A program made the translations under genes and the position numbers. A model generated the notes under the pieces. That model worked only from the letters and a program-made list of their open reading frames with translations. It searched no databases and was not told the DNA's origin. This document shows positions 23,919 through 36,755 of a DNA stretch of 64,000 nucleotides, piece by piece. Every line of letters begins with the position of its first letter. Within the stretch, counting starts at the first letter, position 1. Origin of the DNA: Calvatia gigantea (lineage: Eukaryota; Basidiomycota; Agaricomycetes; Agaricales; Lycoperdaceae); contig JACAAK010000010.1 in assembly GCA_025093985.1 (NCBI GenBank), forward strand, positions 1,079,501-1,143,500, in the 5' to 3' direction.

Positions 23919-25020
23919 TCATACGGTAGTATGCTCATGGGTTGAGGCTTGGTTTTGATCAACCTGCATCCTTAATCCATCCTCTCTTCCCTGGCTAAAT
24001 GCCCTATCGAGAGTAACTTGGTGGATTATTATCACAGATGTTAGTGCCTGGTAAAATCAATCTTAAGTCAGCCTGGTAATCGGCGATCACTAGACCATGT
24101 TGCCCGTGAATTAGTTCAAGACGCACCTGACTCTGAGGGGCAATTAGCCCAACGACACCACCAAATGTTCTTCCGGTCCCGAGTCCCACAGCGACAGCAA
24201 TCGCTATCGGCACATTGATAGCAGCTGATTCGAGCAGGATCCTGACGATGCAGAGATGTGGCAGTGTAAGGGCTTTATCACCCAGAACTGATATTACCAT
24301 TTTTCGATGTGCGAGTAAGCGGATGGTGAGAAATACAGTCACATAGATGTTCAATGCCGAGTTGGATGCAACCGCTATTGCACCAGGTATATCAGGGTAG
24401 ACGGGATTGCGCACGTCAAACAGTGCGACAGATATGCTTCCTGCAACTAGAGTACCCATTAAGTGATGTACTTCCCTCGGAGTTTCGTGTTTCGTACCCA
24501 GTGTTAGGATCCATAGGCAGGCTGGAATGACCCACCACACATCTCTCCACTTTGATGAGTTATATGGTCCGAGGGCCCTTTGGACCATGAAACATCTCCA
24601 CACCTTGAAGTATCATCCATTTCAGAGGTTGCAAGATAAGTGCCGTAACAGACTTACGAAGACCCCATCTGTCAAGAACCCGACAACCAACATCGTTGAA
24701 CCTAAAGCTTGGCCCCATATCCCGAGAGACTCCCACATCTTGTGTGGTGACTGAGGGGAGAAGATAACACCATAGTTTCCAAGGATAAAGGCTTCAATAT
24801 CCAAGGTGAGAACCACCAACAATAATATGATGATATAAAGACGTAGGAACTGATTCCTTTTCGACAAACCTCCGTCCGACTTCTTTGAAGACAAAAGGAA
24901 GATAGAGGCAATTCCCAAAGTGAGGAGTACGCCCGTTAACAGGACGCCAATGAGGACACCAATCATATGGACCACCTGGCCGCGCAGGGTGGGGTAAAGG
25001 TCCTCGGTGCCGGGGTTCAT
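23919..25020 (-). CDS. Seven-helix membrane protein, array copy F
   Basis: Exons 25020-24658 (363 bases), 24603-24498 (106), 24440-24127 (314) and 24047-23919 (129) give 303 aa in frame. Introns are 54, 57 and 79 bases. Exon 1 encodes MNPGTEDLYPTL and helices at MIGVLIGVLLTG, LYIIILLLVVLTLD and LVVGFLTDGVF. Exon 2 has WRCFMVQRALGPYNSSKW and a helix. Exon 3 has IYVTVFLTIRLLAHRKM and IVRILLESAAINVPIAIAV. Exon 4 has the last helix SVIIIHQVTL and a polar tail. A TATATA motif lies about 50 bases before the ATG. Intron 2 is a multiple of three without stops, so its retention would add 19 residues. Function unknown. Confidence 0.76.
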
Positions 25021-25639
25021 GGTGATGGAAGGCTTCTGGTTTTGCGGGGTATCTTGTGGTATCACCGTGATATATAGGATCGGAACAATAGCATTCTTCT
25101 GTGATTATCATCGTTCGGGCGCTAGAGTTGGAAAGCCTCTGCGGACTTGATATCCATCCACTAGTGGCCACAAGACCGTGAGCGGTGAGTGATTACGACG
25201 TATATATATATCAACTACTAGCGCCTTCAAATAGACTCTAGACGCATGGGTAGGTGGTCTTCCGAGCGCGCAGAGTATTCGTTTCCGCTCACCACGCCAG
25301 GTCCAAAGGAGATTACCAGTGCATTGAATTAGCAGGCGCGGTCACAGCGCTCACCAAATGCTCCAACGCCTTCTTTTTATTGGGTGGTACGATGCCCTCT
25401 CCTGTCTGCGAGATAATCTGGCAATTGTGTTCACGGGTGCAGTGTTGACTTGCAACCCGGGTTAACATGTCATAGGCTGTCGTGATACCCTCTGCCCTTG
25501 ACTAACTTGACTCTTGACCTTGGGACCTCACTGGGCATCATCCGTGGTTTTGTATGCCTTGATCTGTGGGGATTATTTAGCAGTTATGTTTTCCATTACT
25601 AGAGAGCCCATCCAAATGTTATGTATGGTACATGCAGTG
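25021..25639. other. Upstream flank of copy F
   Basis: Presumed promoter region, with TATATA at 25070-25076. It keeps the uninterrupted version of the site where the foldback element sits upstream of copy A. No gene recognised. Confidence 0.45.
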
Positions 25640-26195
25640 CCCGTCAGCATTTAAAAAAGAGCACAATAACAGAAAAAAAAAACAAAGAGACGAATCCACG
25701 CGAAGGGAAAGCTGTACCCGTAGTACACTCAAGACCAAAACCTCCCAAACACACTCCCCCTCTCCGCCTCCCACCCCTGCCCCTCCCCTCTCACAGCCAG
25801 CACCAAGATATGCCACGAACTCGCCCATAACAGCCCCCGCAACACCCACAGTCCCCTGCACCGTAACGCTCACGGGCCTCATCAGCGCCGAATCAAATAC
25901 GTGCGGTGTCGGTTGTGGGAATGGTGGGATTATTACTTCACCCTGTCCCAGAGTTCCTGATGTCATGGATAATGATGATAAGAGTGGTGGTGGTGCGGTT
26001 CCGGTGTTGGAAGGCGAGAGTGGGGTTGGGGTTGAACAGGATGAATTTGTATGGAAGTGGGATGCGGGAGGGGTAGAGGAGGTTGTGGGGAAAGGGTAGG
26101 GAGGGGAAGAGGTCATGTGTGCGGAGGGAGGGTGTGAGCAGTTCGGATGTGAGGGATGGGCCTTGAGATGTCAGAGGTTGACGGGCGTTCTGGAG
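25640..26195 (-). pseudogene. SH3-PX-BAR C-terminal tail, decayed
   Basis: Contains TLGQGEVIIPPFPQPTPHVFD and RPVSVTVQGTVGVAGAV, close to the tail of the full gene. It is separated from its BAR part (27005-28280) by the solo LTR at 26200-27000. Confidence 0.7.
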
Positions 26196-26199
26196 GCGA

Positions 26200-27000
26200 T
26201 GAAGAGGGGGGCTACGGCTAGATACACGAGCACGTCGGCGTCCGTCCGATGTTGTTCTTGACTGAAGGGATTGTGTTGGAAAGAGAGGGTAGGAGTGGAG
26301 ATCATGAAAATGATGAGGCAACGGAACGGAGGATAAATTTGTTCTGAAGGCTCGGAACAATAAGAGAAGGGTCCAGAAAGGTGTCGAGAGTGATTACTGA
26401 ACATTCGGAAGGCAGCGTTTATGATTGCGTGGCGATTCGGGTGTCGAGACGAGAGAGAGGAGAGAGAGAAAGAGAAATAAATTAGAGAAATAGGCTAGAG
26501 ACAGAGACTTTGAGTCGAAACTTCACTAATTTGTAGCTACCTGACTACAACAATGTATACAGGTTTTATAGAGGAAAACGGTGGGCTGTGCGCCCGAATT
26601 ACAAAGTGTAGAATGTAAATTTTAAGGAGAGAACAAAGAAAAACATACCGAGCGGGGATGAAAATGAGCCGGAAACTCATTCTATGAGGTTCTAAATTAT
26701 GAGGAATGTAGAGAAAGCATAATAAGTGAATAGGAAAGCGGTTCATAGGTTTTTAGAGTCGGAAATGAGAAGTACGGGCAGGCGAGGTGGAGTTCGGAGG
26801 TTGGAGCTTCTGTGGTCAGAACTTCCGAATTAGGAAATCGTGTATGATCCGGACTTTTGGATGGCTCGGAAATGGGATTTTCGGGGTCGGTGTCTTGGTC
26901 ATCGTTCTCGGAAGTGAAAGGCGTCGTCGGTGAAGTGGAGTAGTGGGAGGAGGACGCGTACATGACACTTTTCAGTGTCAGGTGCCGTCCGATCTCCACA
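26200..27000. mobile_element. Solo LTR with 4-bp target duplication
   Basis: Starts TGAAGAGG and ends GATCTCCACA (TG..CA), flanked by GCGA at 26196-26199 and 27001-27004. The uninterrupted sequence GGAGGCGGGTTAAAATC in the full gene (53985-53999) shows it was inserted just before the tail exon. The end matches that of the insertion at 46809-47522 (TCTCCACA), so the two belong to one family. No internal retrotransposon genes are present. Confidence 0.65.
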
Positions 27001-27004
27001 GCGA

Positions 27005-28300
27005 GTTAACATCTATTATGGGCGTGTTAGCGACCGGGTCAAAGAGGAGAGAATATGAGGTTTACCTGTTCATAAGGCCAAATCTCACCATCAAGATGTT
27101 ACCTTGTTAACTGCGCAAAGTCCTCCATTTTTTGAGCGCGGTAGATGTCCATTTCGGGCATAGTGGTGATGAGGACTGTTTCACAGCAAGAGACGAGTTC
27201 AGCTTTCACTTTGTCGGGGTCGAATAAGGCTTCTTTGTAGTGCGATAATGTGGTCTTGTGGGACGTGATGGTAGCTTCGTATATCGCGTCGGCATGAGCC
27301 ACGGATTTGAGGGGTTCGTGTGCCGTAAATTGGGCTCCTCGTGTCTAATGTCTTCCGCATCTCGGTTTCGTGTAATGAAAGGAGAGGGAAGAAGAAGGGA
27401 ATCGTAAAGATCAGCTCCGCTTTGCAGAGTGTTGCCGGGCTTCTGGAGCTCCTTCGCAAGCCTCAGGCAGCCTACATGCACAATAAGACAGACTGGAAAG
27501 AGCGAGGTGGAGGAACTTGCCTTCACAATCATCCCGCCAACACCACGCCCCATTCTTATTCACCGCGCCTCTACATCCTCCCCTGGCCTCCTCTTCAGCA
27601 ATATGATTGTGATAACCTCCTCCAGTAAAGGGTGAAGTGAAGGTCTCTGAAATAGCATGTTCATGTCTCCTCTCAACTCTCGCCGTCTCAAGCCTGGCTT
27701 CTCTGACCTTCAAGAAGATACCCTGCATTACTCAGGCCTTGCGCGCTCCGAGATACGGCTTTAATGTGGATACTGAATGTATGTGGAAGAGGCTATTTCA
27801 GTGGCTCCAACGTGGTATACTTTGGCATAGGAAGGACTGGCTGAGGGAAGGATGTATGCGCCGGGAGCAGGGTTTTCCATTCCCGATGTAAAACCTCGGG
27901 GATCAATAGGGGTGTGGTGGCTAAAAGCAGGAGATAGATAACAGCTCACACCGTCGCTCTTACAGCTGAGGATGAATGTTACGATTTTGGTACACCGTGA
28001 GTAGGATGCTGTATAATTTTGTTGATGTAGTGTTCGAGATCGTCTACCCCCGAAGCCGAAGGCAGAATAGAAAGTGAACACCGTTTGGAGTGCGGCTCCA
28101 ACAGGAACATGAGAAGCAGGGAGGGGTTGACTTGTAGTCGACCACCCATTCCGCTGGCGATAATGTATTCCCCGTAACTGGCACCTAGAGTTGACACCAG
28201 CGTTTGCAGTGCAGAACAAGGCGCTATCGCGACCGGTGGGATGGCGTCTGCCGCTTCAGGCTGGACTGGTGGTGGCGGTGGACATTTGCTGGTTGCGCGC
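27005..28300 (-). pseudogene. Decayed SH3-PX-BAR fragment (PX end and BAR)
   Basis: Blocks on the minus strand: DLEHYINKII near 28030 (end of PX), the exon 4 equivalent at 27890-27760, LEHAISE..TSPF and VNKNGAWCWRDDC at 27728-27550, LRLAKELQKPGNTLQSGADLYD, then MAHADAIYEATITSHKTTLSHYKEAL and MDIYRAQKMEDFAQL at 27302-27110. Frameshifts are frequent. The SH3 exon is absent. Confidence 0.78.
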
Positions 28301-28789
28301 AGGACTAGGGTTGGGAACCGGGCCAAACACTGGCAGAGGGAACCGTCGGTCTTAGCGCTTGTAATCATCAGGAAACTGTCTTCAAGGTCCTGTTCCATCG
28401 TTCATGGACTCACATCGACTAGTATCCTTCCTCGGGGTGCCCTGCCGCAGACCAAATTACGCTGCGAGGGGCAACAGCATCAGTGCAGCATAAGAAGCCG
28501 GGGAGTACCCTGTAGTGAAGTGAGCCAGAAACAAAGAACGGAAGGGAAGAGACCAACAGCAGGTAACGAAAGAAGAGAGGGCAAGCGCTCAGTAGCACTC
28601 TAGGCCGGTCTGGGATAAGGTATTGTGGAGTTATATGCACCAGAGAGCAGTTGCGTGGTGAGGATGAGGGTTCGACCCCCCATGAGAGTTTCAGCCACTC
28701 CTCCCAGATCGGGAAGGTTCGTGCCAATAACACACCGATAGAGGTGATATTTGACTAGTTGATTGAGCGGTACAAACGTCCATCAGTAA
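28301..28789. other. Array spacer
   Basis: Spacer between the PX and Plavaka-like remnants, homologous to 14451-14968 and 20431-20723. No gene recognised. Confidence 0.35.
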
Positions 28790-29150
28790 AGGGGTTCAAG
28801 TAAAAAGTTCGGCAGCGATCAAATTCATTTTTACTCATCCAATCCTCAGGAGCATACTATGGCCCAAAAACGAGATGCACGCTGCGTACTATATCGAAAA
28901 CGGGGACAATACTTCCAATGATCCCACCACCAGCACCCCCTTGACTGCCTTGCTGGACAGATATCTCGAACGCTGAGTGGTGGGGTAAGGGCGCGAAAAG
29001 TTTGTATACCACTCAGCGTAAGCTCGACGTTCCGGAATATACTAAGAACCGCAACAGCCCGAATTTTGAGAAGCATTGAAGATAGAGGTGGATGTGACCG
29101 GTACACAATCCTGGGCATGTCGAAAATCTGGCACGAACACATTGGTGTAC
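28790..29150 (-). pseudogene. Plavaka-like transposase C-terminal remnant
   Basis: More decayed relative of 20724-21125: it shows the QGGAGGG, FDIV.SVH and FTD..L-like blocks in changing frames. Near-identical to 36395-36755. Confidence 0.45.
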
Positions 29151-29630
29151 CCATCGTGGGTTCCCTTGGCACTCTTGTCGGTTCGAACACATACAGTCTC
29201 CTATACCACAGCATTCACGGACCTCATCACCACAAAAAAATCAAGTACGTGTGGTGTCAGCTGCGGGAGTGGCAGGATTGTTATCATTACTTCGATGCTT
29301 CATCATCAGTTGGAAAAGCAATGTCTTTGGGGGGACGCGATCTGGTGTGAGAGGTTCGAATCAACAGATTTGAGATGCTGGAAGACTCCGAGACTCAGGG
29401 TGAACTCGAATGCAACTTCAACATTAGTATTGAGCAGGCGCAGTCCCAATCAATATTCTAGGGGTTAAACGGTCTAAATTGGGTGACTCTAAAGGATGGG
29501 CATATCGTTTCGCAGAGCAATTTTGAAAACCACAAAGAAATGCTCAAACTTCCATTGTTGCATAGCTGATTCTCCGCAATGGGGAGGTACACAACAACAT
29601 ACTTCTCTTTCATTCCCTCATCCGACGCCC
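29151..29630. other. 3' flank of copy G with short tail fragment
   Basis: 29200-29280 matches the SH3-PX-BAR tail, and the rest is the shared 3' flank of the array genes. No gene recognised. Confidence 0.4.
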
Positions 29631-30716
29631 TCATGGGTTGAGGCTTGAATCGGATGTGACAACTTGTGTCCTCGAATCGTCCTCCCTTCCCCAGTTAAAT
29701 GCCCTACCAAGAGCAACTTGGTGAATGATTATCACAGATGCCAATGCCTAGTAAAATCAACCTTTCAGCCTGAGAAATGCTAAATCGCATTTCCCGCAAA
29801 TTAGTTCAAAACACACCTGACTTGGAGCGGCTATAAGCCCAACAACACCACCAAACGTTCTTCCAGTCCCAAGTCCCACAGCGACGATGATCGCCATCGG
29901 CACATTGACTGCGGCCGACTCGAGCAGGATCCTGACAATTTGGAGATGTGGCAATGTAAGGGCTTTGTCACCCAGAACTGCTATCACCATTTTTCGGTGT
30001 GCGAGTAAGCGGGTGGTGAGAAATAGAGTCGCGTAGATATTCAACGCCGAGTTGGATGCAATTGCTGTTGCACCAGATATGCCAGAGTAGTAGACGAGAT
30101 TTTGCAGGTCAGATAATGCAGCAATTATGATTCCTGTAACTAAAATACTACTTGTTGAGTGATGTGTTTTCTTTGAAGTTTCGTGTTCTCTTACCCAGTG
30201 TTAGGATCCATAAACAAGCTGGAACGACCCACAACACATTTCCCCACTTCGAGGACTTATATGGTCCGAGGGCTCTTTGGACCATGAAACATCTCCACAC
30301 CTAAGAGTAATACCCATTTAAAAAGTGAGGGAATAAGTGGTATGTGAACTTACGAGAACCCCGTCTGCCAGAAGCGCAACAGTCAACATCGTTGAACTGA
30401 AAACTTTAACCCATACCCCGAGAGACTCTTGTACCCTGTGTGGTGGCTGAGAAGAGAAGATTACAAGGCGATTCCGTAGGATGAATGCTTCGATATCGAA
30501 GGTGAGAACTGTCAGCAATAAAATGATGATATAGGCGCGGAGGAAATGATTCCGTATCGATGAGCCTCCGTCCAACCCGTTTGAGGATAAAAGAAAGACA
30601 GAGGAGACACCTAAAGCGAGGAGGACTTCCGTCAAAAGGACGCCAATGAGGAGTCCAATCATATACACCATCTGGTCATACAAGAAAGCGTGGAGGTCTT
30701 CCATGCCAGGGCTCAT
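29631..30716 (-). CDS. Seven-helix membrane protein, array copy G
   Basis: Exons 30716-30354 (363), 30300-30195 (106), 30133-29817 (317) and 29747-29631 (117) give 300 aa, in frame with GT-AG introns; the last acceptor is TTACTAG. The protein starts MSPGMEDLHAFLYDQM and has the family helices MIGLLIGVLL, IIILLLTVLTFD, LTVALLADGVL, LWVVPACLWILTLG, NIYATLFLTTRLL, ILLESAAVNVPMAIIVAVG and ALASVIIIHQVALG. It is duplicated nearly exactly as copy I (37236-38321). The protein is uncharacterised, and the five open copies make a functional family likely. Confidence 0.75.
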
Positions 30717-31499
30717 GGTGATGCGAATCCCTGCTTTAGTGAGGGGGATCTTACGGTATCTCGCACACTCTGCCTGGGGCCTGATATACAACGCGAAAAC
30801 AACCGCATTCTTCCGTAACTAAAGCAATAAATCGCAAGGTCTGTGCGGACTTAATATCAGTCAACTGGAGTCAGACGACTCGGATCACAAGGCTGGCCGC
30901 GAACAGCGGGTAAACGCCATGTGTACACATACCAATCATAAGAATTCCGATGCACGGTCAAGTTACCTTCTGAGCGCCCTGAGTCTATCACGGTTAACCT
31001 TCGTTGTCTTCATTTCCAATCGCCAGGAGGGTCCAAGAAACCTATTGATGTACTCTCCTGACTGCTTTTTACTGGATTGCTCCGTCCGCGAGGTAACCCG
31101 ATGAAATTGTGACCCAAAGAATCACGTCATAGGTTGTCAAAGTGAAGCAAGAGTGTATTTTAAGTTGATCAGGCCGGGCCTATGCTCCGACAACGTATAC
31201 AGCCTGTTCTGTCCTTGATTCATGAGATTGTGAGGGAGACGTGGACTACTATCACGCACTGCGGAAATTGTTTAAACGGTCATGTTTTCGGTTACCAAAG
31301 CCGGAACAAGTGATATGCATTGTACATACAACATCCACGGGATCCAAAATGCATGTTCACAAAACCAACAGAACTCAGTACAAAACTTAAACTTTATACA
31401 AAAGAGCAAACCCCACCGACCGACGCTCAAGCGCTCAAGTTTCAAGACCAGGACCCCCAAAAATACTCCGCCTCGCTGTCTCCTTCTCTCTGTCTCCGT
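30717..31499. other. Upstream flank of copy G
   Basis: Presumed promoter and spacer. The part to 31035 is duplicated; 31036-31884 is absent from the second copy, where copia sequence takes its place. No gene recognised. Confidence 0.4.
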
Positions 31500-32690
31500 C
31501 CCATCCCCCCCTGGCTCAAGTTCCTAACGTTATCGCTGCTGCTTATGGTAGTGGTGGAGCGTTGGTAAGGCTGGAGTTTCTGGAGGTCGTGGAGGGAACA
31601 AGTTAAATTGGAGTTGAAGTTAGATGAGAGACGAGATGGGACGAATTTGTGTGTGGTTTTTATTGAGGGTGTGTATGGTGAGAAGTGGGACGCGGAGGAG
31701 TAGGGGTAGGACGAGGTTATGGAAAAACAGTGGAGAAGGAAAAGGTCGCGTGCGTAGATGGAGAGTGAGTGGTTCTGAGGTGAGTGATGGGTCTTGGGAT
31801 GTGGGGGTTTGATGGGCGTTCTGGAGGCGAGTTTAAATCTATTATGGACATGTTAGAGACCGGGTCAAAGAGGAGAGAATGTGAAGTTCACCTGTTCGTA
31901 AACCCGAATCTCACGATCAAAATGTTCCCTCGCCTACCGCTCAAAGTCTTCCACTTTTTGAGTGCGGTGGATGTCCACCTCGGCCATGGTGGAGCTCGAG
32001 ACTGTTTCACAGCAAGATGTGAGCTCAACTTTTGCTTTGTTGGCGCAGGATAAGGCTTCTTTGTGTCGGGATAGTATGAATTTGTGGGCGGTGATGATGG
32101 TTCGTATATTACGTCGGGGTGAGCCATGGATTTGAGGATTCGTGTGTCGCGAGTTGGGGGTTCTCTGTGGCTGATGTCGTCCGCGTCTCGTTTTCGTGTA
32201 ATGAAAGGAGAAGGAGGAAGAGACGTAAGTGGTCGTCATACAAATCAGATACGCTCTGCAAAATCTCCCTGAGCTACTGGAGGCCCTTCGTGAGCCTCAG
32301 GCAGTCTATACGCACAATGAGACAAACGGGAAAGAGTAACGCAGGGGGCCGCACCTTAACAATCATCCCGCCAACACCACGCCCCATCTTTATTATCACA
32401 CCGCTACACCCTCCCCTGGCCCCCTCTTCTTCAGCAATATATTCTGATAACCTCCTCCAGCAAAGGTGAAGTAAACATCCCTAAAATAACTTATCCAAGT
32501 CACCTCTCAGCTCTCACCATCTCAAGCCCGGCTTCCCTGGCTTAAGAGTATATACCCATCAGGCTCCGCTTGACGTGGATGCGAAATGTGGAAGAGGCTT
32601 TTTTCAGCGCCTTCTACATTGATGTTGAATGCGGGAAGATATACTTTGGCGTAGAGGGAGGGACCGATTGGGGGGAAGGGATGCAGGTGC
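31500..32690 (-). pseudogene. Decayed SH3-PX-BAR fragment (BAR and tail)
   Basis: 32650-32540 matches the start of the BAR exon, 32470-32230 the WCW..DC and coiled region, and 32130-31890 reads MAHPDVIYE..., then QKVEDFER. 31850-31500 matches the proline-rich tail. Part is repeated at 42105-42930. Frameshifts throughout. Confidence 0.72.
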
Positions 32691-33269
32691 TACCAGGAAA
32701 CACGACAGCCTGGATTTTGGGGAGCGTTGAGAATATGACACAGATGTGACGGGCACGCAATCTGGACATGTCGAAAATATGGCATGAACATAATGTTACC
32801 TACCGCGGGTTCCCTTCGTGGCCCTTTCGGTTCGAACGCATATAGTCCCCTGCACCACACCACTCACAAGTCCCATCAACACCGAATTAAATGCGTGCGG
32901 CGTCGGCTGTGGGAATGGTAGCATTATTACTCCGATGCTTCATCGTCAGTTGGGAAAGCAATGTCTTTCGGGGGCGCAATCTGGCGTAGGAGGTTTGAAT
33001 CAACAGGATTTTGAGACGTCGGAGACTCGGGGGTTCAGGATAACCTCGATGGCAGCTTCAACATCGGTTTTAACCAGGCGTAGGCCCGATCAACGTTCTG
33101 GGGCTGAACAGTCGAAATTGGGTGGCTCTAGAAGACGAGTACATCGTTTCACAGAACAATTCTGAAATCCACAAAGAAATGTTCAAATTTCCGTTGTTGC
33201 ATAGCTGATTCTCCGCAATGGCGAGATACACAATGACATATCTCTCCTTCATTCCCTCATTCGACGCGC
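32691..33269. other. Plavaka/tail remnants and 3' flank of copy H
   Basis: 32690-32800 retains a short piece of the Plavaka-like remnant, 32810-32930 the SH3-PX-BAR tail fragment, and the rest the 3' flank shared by array genes. Confidence 0.45.
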
Positions 33270-34132
33270 TCATGGGTTGAGGTTTGAATCAGATGTGACA
33301 ACTTGTGTCCTCGAATCGTCCTCTCCTCCCCGGCTAAATGCGCTATCAAGAGCAACTTGGTGAATTATTATCACAGATGCCAATGCCTGGTAAAATCGAC
33401 CTTTCAGCCTGAGAATTGCTGGATTGCGTTGCCCGCAAATCAGCTCAAGGCGCACCAGACTCTGAGGGGCGATAAGCCCAACAACTCCACCAAATGTTCT
33501 TCCAGTTCCAACTCCCACAGCGACAACGATCGCCATCGGCACATTAACGGCAGCCGACTCGAGCAATATCCCAACGATACGAAGATGTGGCAGTGTAAGT
33601 GCTTTATCGCCCAGAACTGCCGTTACCATTTTTCGGTGTGCGAGTAGGCGGGCGGTGAGAAATAGAGTCGCGTAGATATTCAACGCTGAGTTGGACGCAA
33701 TTGTTATCGCACCAAGTGTGCCAGAGTAGACGAAATTGTACACGTCAGACAATGCAGCAGTCATGCTTCCTGTAACTAATATACTCGTTAAGTGATGTAC
33801 TTTCCTTGGAATTACGTGTTTTTTTACCCAGTGTTAGGATCCATAGGCAAGCTGGAATGACCCACAACACATTTCCCCACTTCGAGGACTTATATGGTCC
33901 GAGGGCTCTTTGGACCATGAAACATCTCCACACCTAGGAGAAGCACTCGTTTAAAAGGTGAGGAGATAAGTGCCATAATGGACGTACGAGAACCCCGTCT
34001 GCCAGAAGCCCGACAGCCAACATCGTTGAATTGAAAACTTTAACCCATACCTTGGGAGACTCTTGTGTCTTGTGTAATGGCTGAGACGAGAAGATCACAA
34101 AATGATTTCGTAGGATGAACGCTTCGATATCG
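33270..34132 (-). pseudogene. Seven-helix membrane protein, array copy H (5'-truncated)
   Basis: Exons 2-4 and the last ~145 bases of exon 1 (to 33988) equal those of intact copy J at offset 10237. At 34132/34133 the sequence switches inside FDIEAFIL to LTR sequence, so the start codon and first two helices are lost. This is a duplication breakpoint, not gradual decay. Confidence 0.85.
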
Positions 34133-34605
34133 AATTTGTAGCTACCTGACTACAACAATGTATACAGGTTTTATAGAGGAAAACGGTGGGCTGTGCGCCC
34201 GAATTACAAACTGTAGAATGTAAATTTTAAGGAGAGAACAAAGAAAAACATACCGAGCGGGGATGAAAATGAGCCGGAAACTCATTCTATGAGGTTCTAA
34301 ATTATGAGGAATGTAGAGAAAGCATAATAAGTGAATAGGAAAGCGGTTTATAGGTTTTTAGAGTCGGAAATGAGAAGTACGGGCAGGCGAGGTGGAGTTC
34401 GGAGGTTGGAGCTTCTGTGGTCAGAACTTCCGAATTAGGAAATCGTGTATGATCCGGACTTTTGGATGGCTCGGAAATGGGATTTTCGGGGTCGGTGTCT
34501 TGGTCATCGTTCTCGGAAGTGAAAGGCGTCGTCGGTGAAGTGGAGTAGTGGGAGGAGGACGCGTACATGACACTTTTCAGTGTCAGGTGCCGTCCGATCT
34601 CCACA
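34133..34605. mobile_element. Truncated solo LTR copy
   Basis: Equals 26528-27000 of the solo LTR. The first 328 bases of the element are missing because the segmental duplication starts inside it. Confidence 0.7.
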
Positions 34606-35905
34606 GCGAGTTAACATCTATTATGGGCGTGTTAGCGACCGGGTCAAAGAGGAGAGAATATGAGGTTTACCTGTTCATAAGGCCAAATCTCACCATCAAG
34701 ATGTTACCTTGTTAACTGCGCAAAGTCCTCCATTTTTTGAGCGCGGTAGATGTCCATTTCGGGCATAGTGGTGATGAGGACTGTTTCACAGCAAGAGACG
34801 AGTTCAGCTTTCACTTTGTCGGGGTCGAATAAGGCTTCTTTGTAGTGCGATAATGTGGTCTTGTGGGACGTGATGGTAGCTTCGTATATCGCGTCGGCAT
34901 GAGCCACGGATTTGAGGGGTTCGTGTGCCGTAAATTGGGCTCCTCGTGCCTAATGTCTTCCGCATCTCGGTTTCGTGTAATGAAAGGAGAGGGAAGAAGA
35001 AGGGAATCGTAAAGATCAGCTCCGCTTTGCAGAGTGTTGCCGGGCTTCTGGAGCTCCTTCGCAAGCCTCAGGCAGCCTACATGCACAATAAGACAGACTG
35101 GAAAGAGCGAGGTGGAGGAACTTGCCTTCACAATCATCCCGCCAACACCACGCCCCATTCTTATTCACCGCGCCTCTACATCCTCCCCTGGCCTCCTCTT
35201 CAGCAATATGATTGTGATAACCTCCTCCAGTAAAGGGTGAAGTGAAGATCTCTGAAATAGCATGTTCATGTCTCCTCTCAACTCTCGCCGTCTCGAGCCT
35301 GGCTTCTCTGACCTTCAAGAAGATGCCCTGCATTACTCAGGCCTTGCGCGCTCCGAGATACGGCTTTAATGTGGATACTGAATGTATGTGGAAGAGGCTA
35401 TTTCAGTGGCTCCAACGTGGTATACTTTGGCATAGGAAGGACTGGTTGAGGGAAGGATGTATGCGCCGGGAGCAGGGTTTTCCATTCCCGATGTAAAACC
35501 TCGGGGATCAATAGGGGTGTGGTGGCTAAAAGCAGGAGATAGATAACAGCTCACACCGTCGCTCTTACAGCTGAGGATGAATGTTACGATTTTGGTACAC
35601 CGTGAGTAGGATGCTGTATAATTTTGTTGATGTAGTGTTCGAGATCGTCTACCCCCGAAGCCGAAGGCAGAATAGAAAGTGAACACCGTTTGGAGTGCGG
35701 CTCCAACAGGAACATGAGAAGCAGGGAGGGGTTGACTTGTAGTCGACCACCCATTCCGCTGGCGATAATGTATTCCCCGTAACTGGCACCTAGAGTTGAC
35801 ACCAGCGTTTGCAGTGCAGAACAAGGCGCTATCGCGACCGGTGGGATGGCGTCTGCCGCTTCAGGCTGGACTGGTGGTGGCGGTGGACATTTGCTGGTTG
35901 CGCGC
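34606..35905 (-). pseudogene. Decayed SH3-PX-BAR fragment, duplicate
   Basis: Duplicate of 27001-28300 with the same PX-end and BAR blocks and the same frameshifts, differing at a few bases only. Confidence 0.78.
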
Positions 35906-36394
35906 AGGACTAGGGTTGGGAACCGGGCCAAACACTGGCAGAGGGAACCGTCGGTCTTAGCGCTTGTAATCATCAGGAAACTGTCTTTAAGGTCCTGTTC
36001 CATCGTTCATGGACTCACATCGACTAGTATCCTTCCTCGGGGTGCCCTGCCGCAGACCAAATTACGCTGCGAGGGGCAACAGCATCAGTGCAGCATAAGA
36101 AGCCGGGGAGTACCCTGTAGTGAAGTGAGCCAGAAACAAAGAACGGAAGGGAAGAGGCCAACAGCAGGTAACGGAAGAAGAGAGGGCAAGCGCTCAGTAG
36201 CACTCTAGGCCGGTCTGGGATAAGGTATTGTGGAGTTATATGCACCAGAGAGCAGTTGCGTGGTGAGGATGAGGGTTCGACCCCCCATGAGAGTTTCAGC
36301 CACTCCTCCCAGATCGGGAAGGTTCGTGCCAATAACACACCGATAGAGGTGATATTTGACTAGTTGATTGAGCGGTACAAACGTCCATCAGTAA

Positions 36395-36755
36395 AGGGGT
36401 TCAAGTAAAAAGTTCGGCAGCGATCAAATTCATTTTTACTCATCCAATCCTCAGGAGCATACTATGGCCCAAAAACGAGATGCACGCTGCGTACTATATC
36501 GAAAACGGGGACAATACTTCCAATGATCCCACCACCAGCACCCCCTTGACTGCCTTGCTGGACAGATATCTCGAACGCTGAGTGGTGGGGTAAGGGCGCG
36601 AAAAGTTTGTATACCACTCAGCGTAAGCTCGACGTTCCGGAATATACTAAGAACCGCAACAGCCCGAATTTTGAGAAGCATTGAAGATAGAGGTGGATGT
36701 GACCGGTACACAATCCTGGGCATGTCGAAAATCTGGCACGAACACATTGGTGTAC
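36395..36755 (-). pseudogene. Plavaka-like transposase remnant, duplicate
   Basis: Duplicate of 28790-29150. Confidence 0.45.

Larger units (their letters stand above)
26528..31035. repeat. Segmental duplication, left copy (4508 bp)
   Basis: Matches 34133-38640 at a constant offset of 7605 with only a few substitutions. It starts inside the solo LTR and ends at GGAGGGTCCA upstream of copy G. It contains BAR/PX and Plavaka remnants and gene copy G. Confidence 0.9.
31885..34132. repeat. Segmental duplication, second block, left copy
   Basis: Matches 42105-44369 (offset 10237 from about 32400 on; many small indels in the first 500 bases of the right copy). It ends in the middle of gene copy H, where the sequence jumps to the inside of an LTR. 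Confidence 0.85.
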
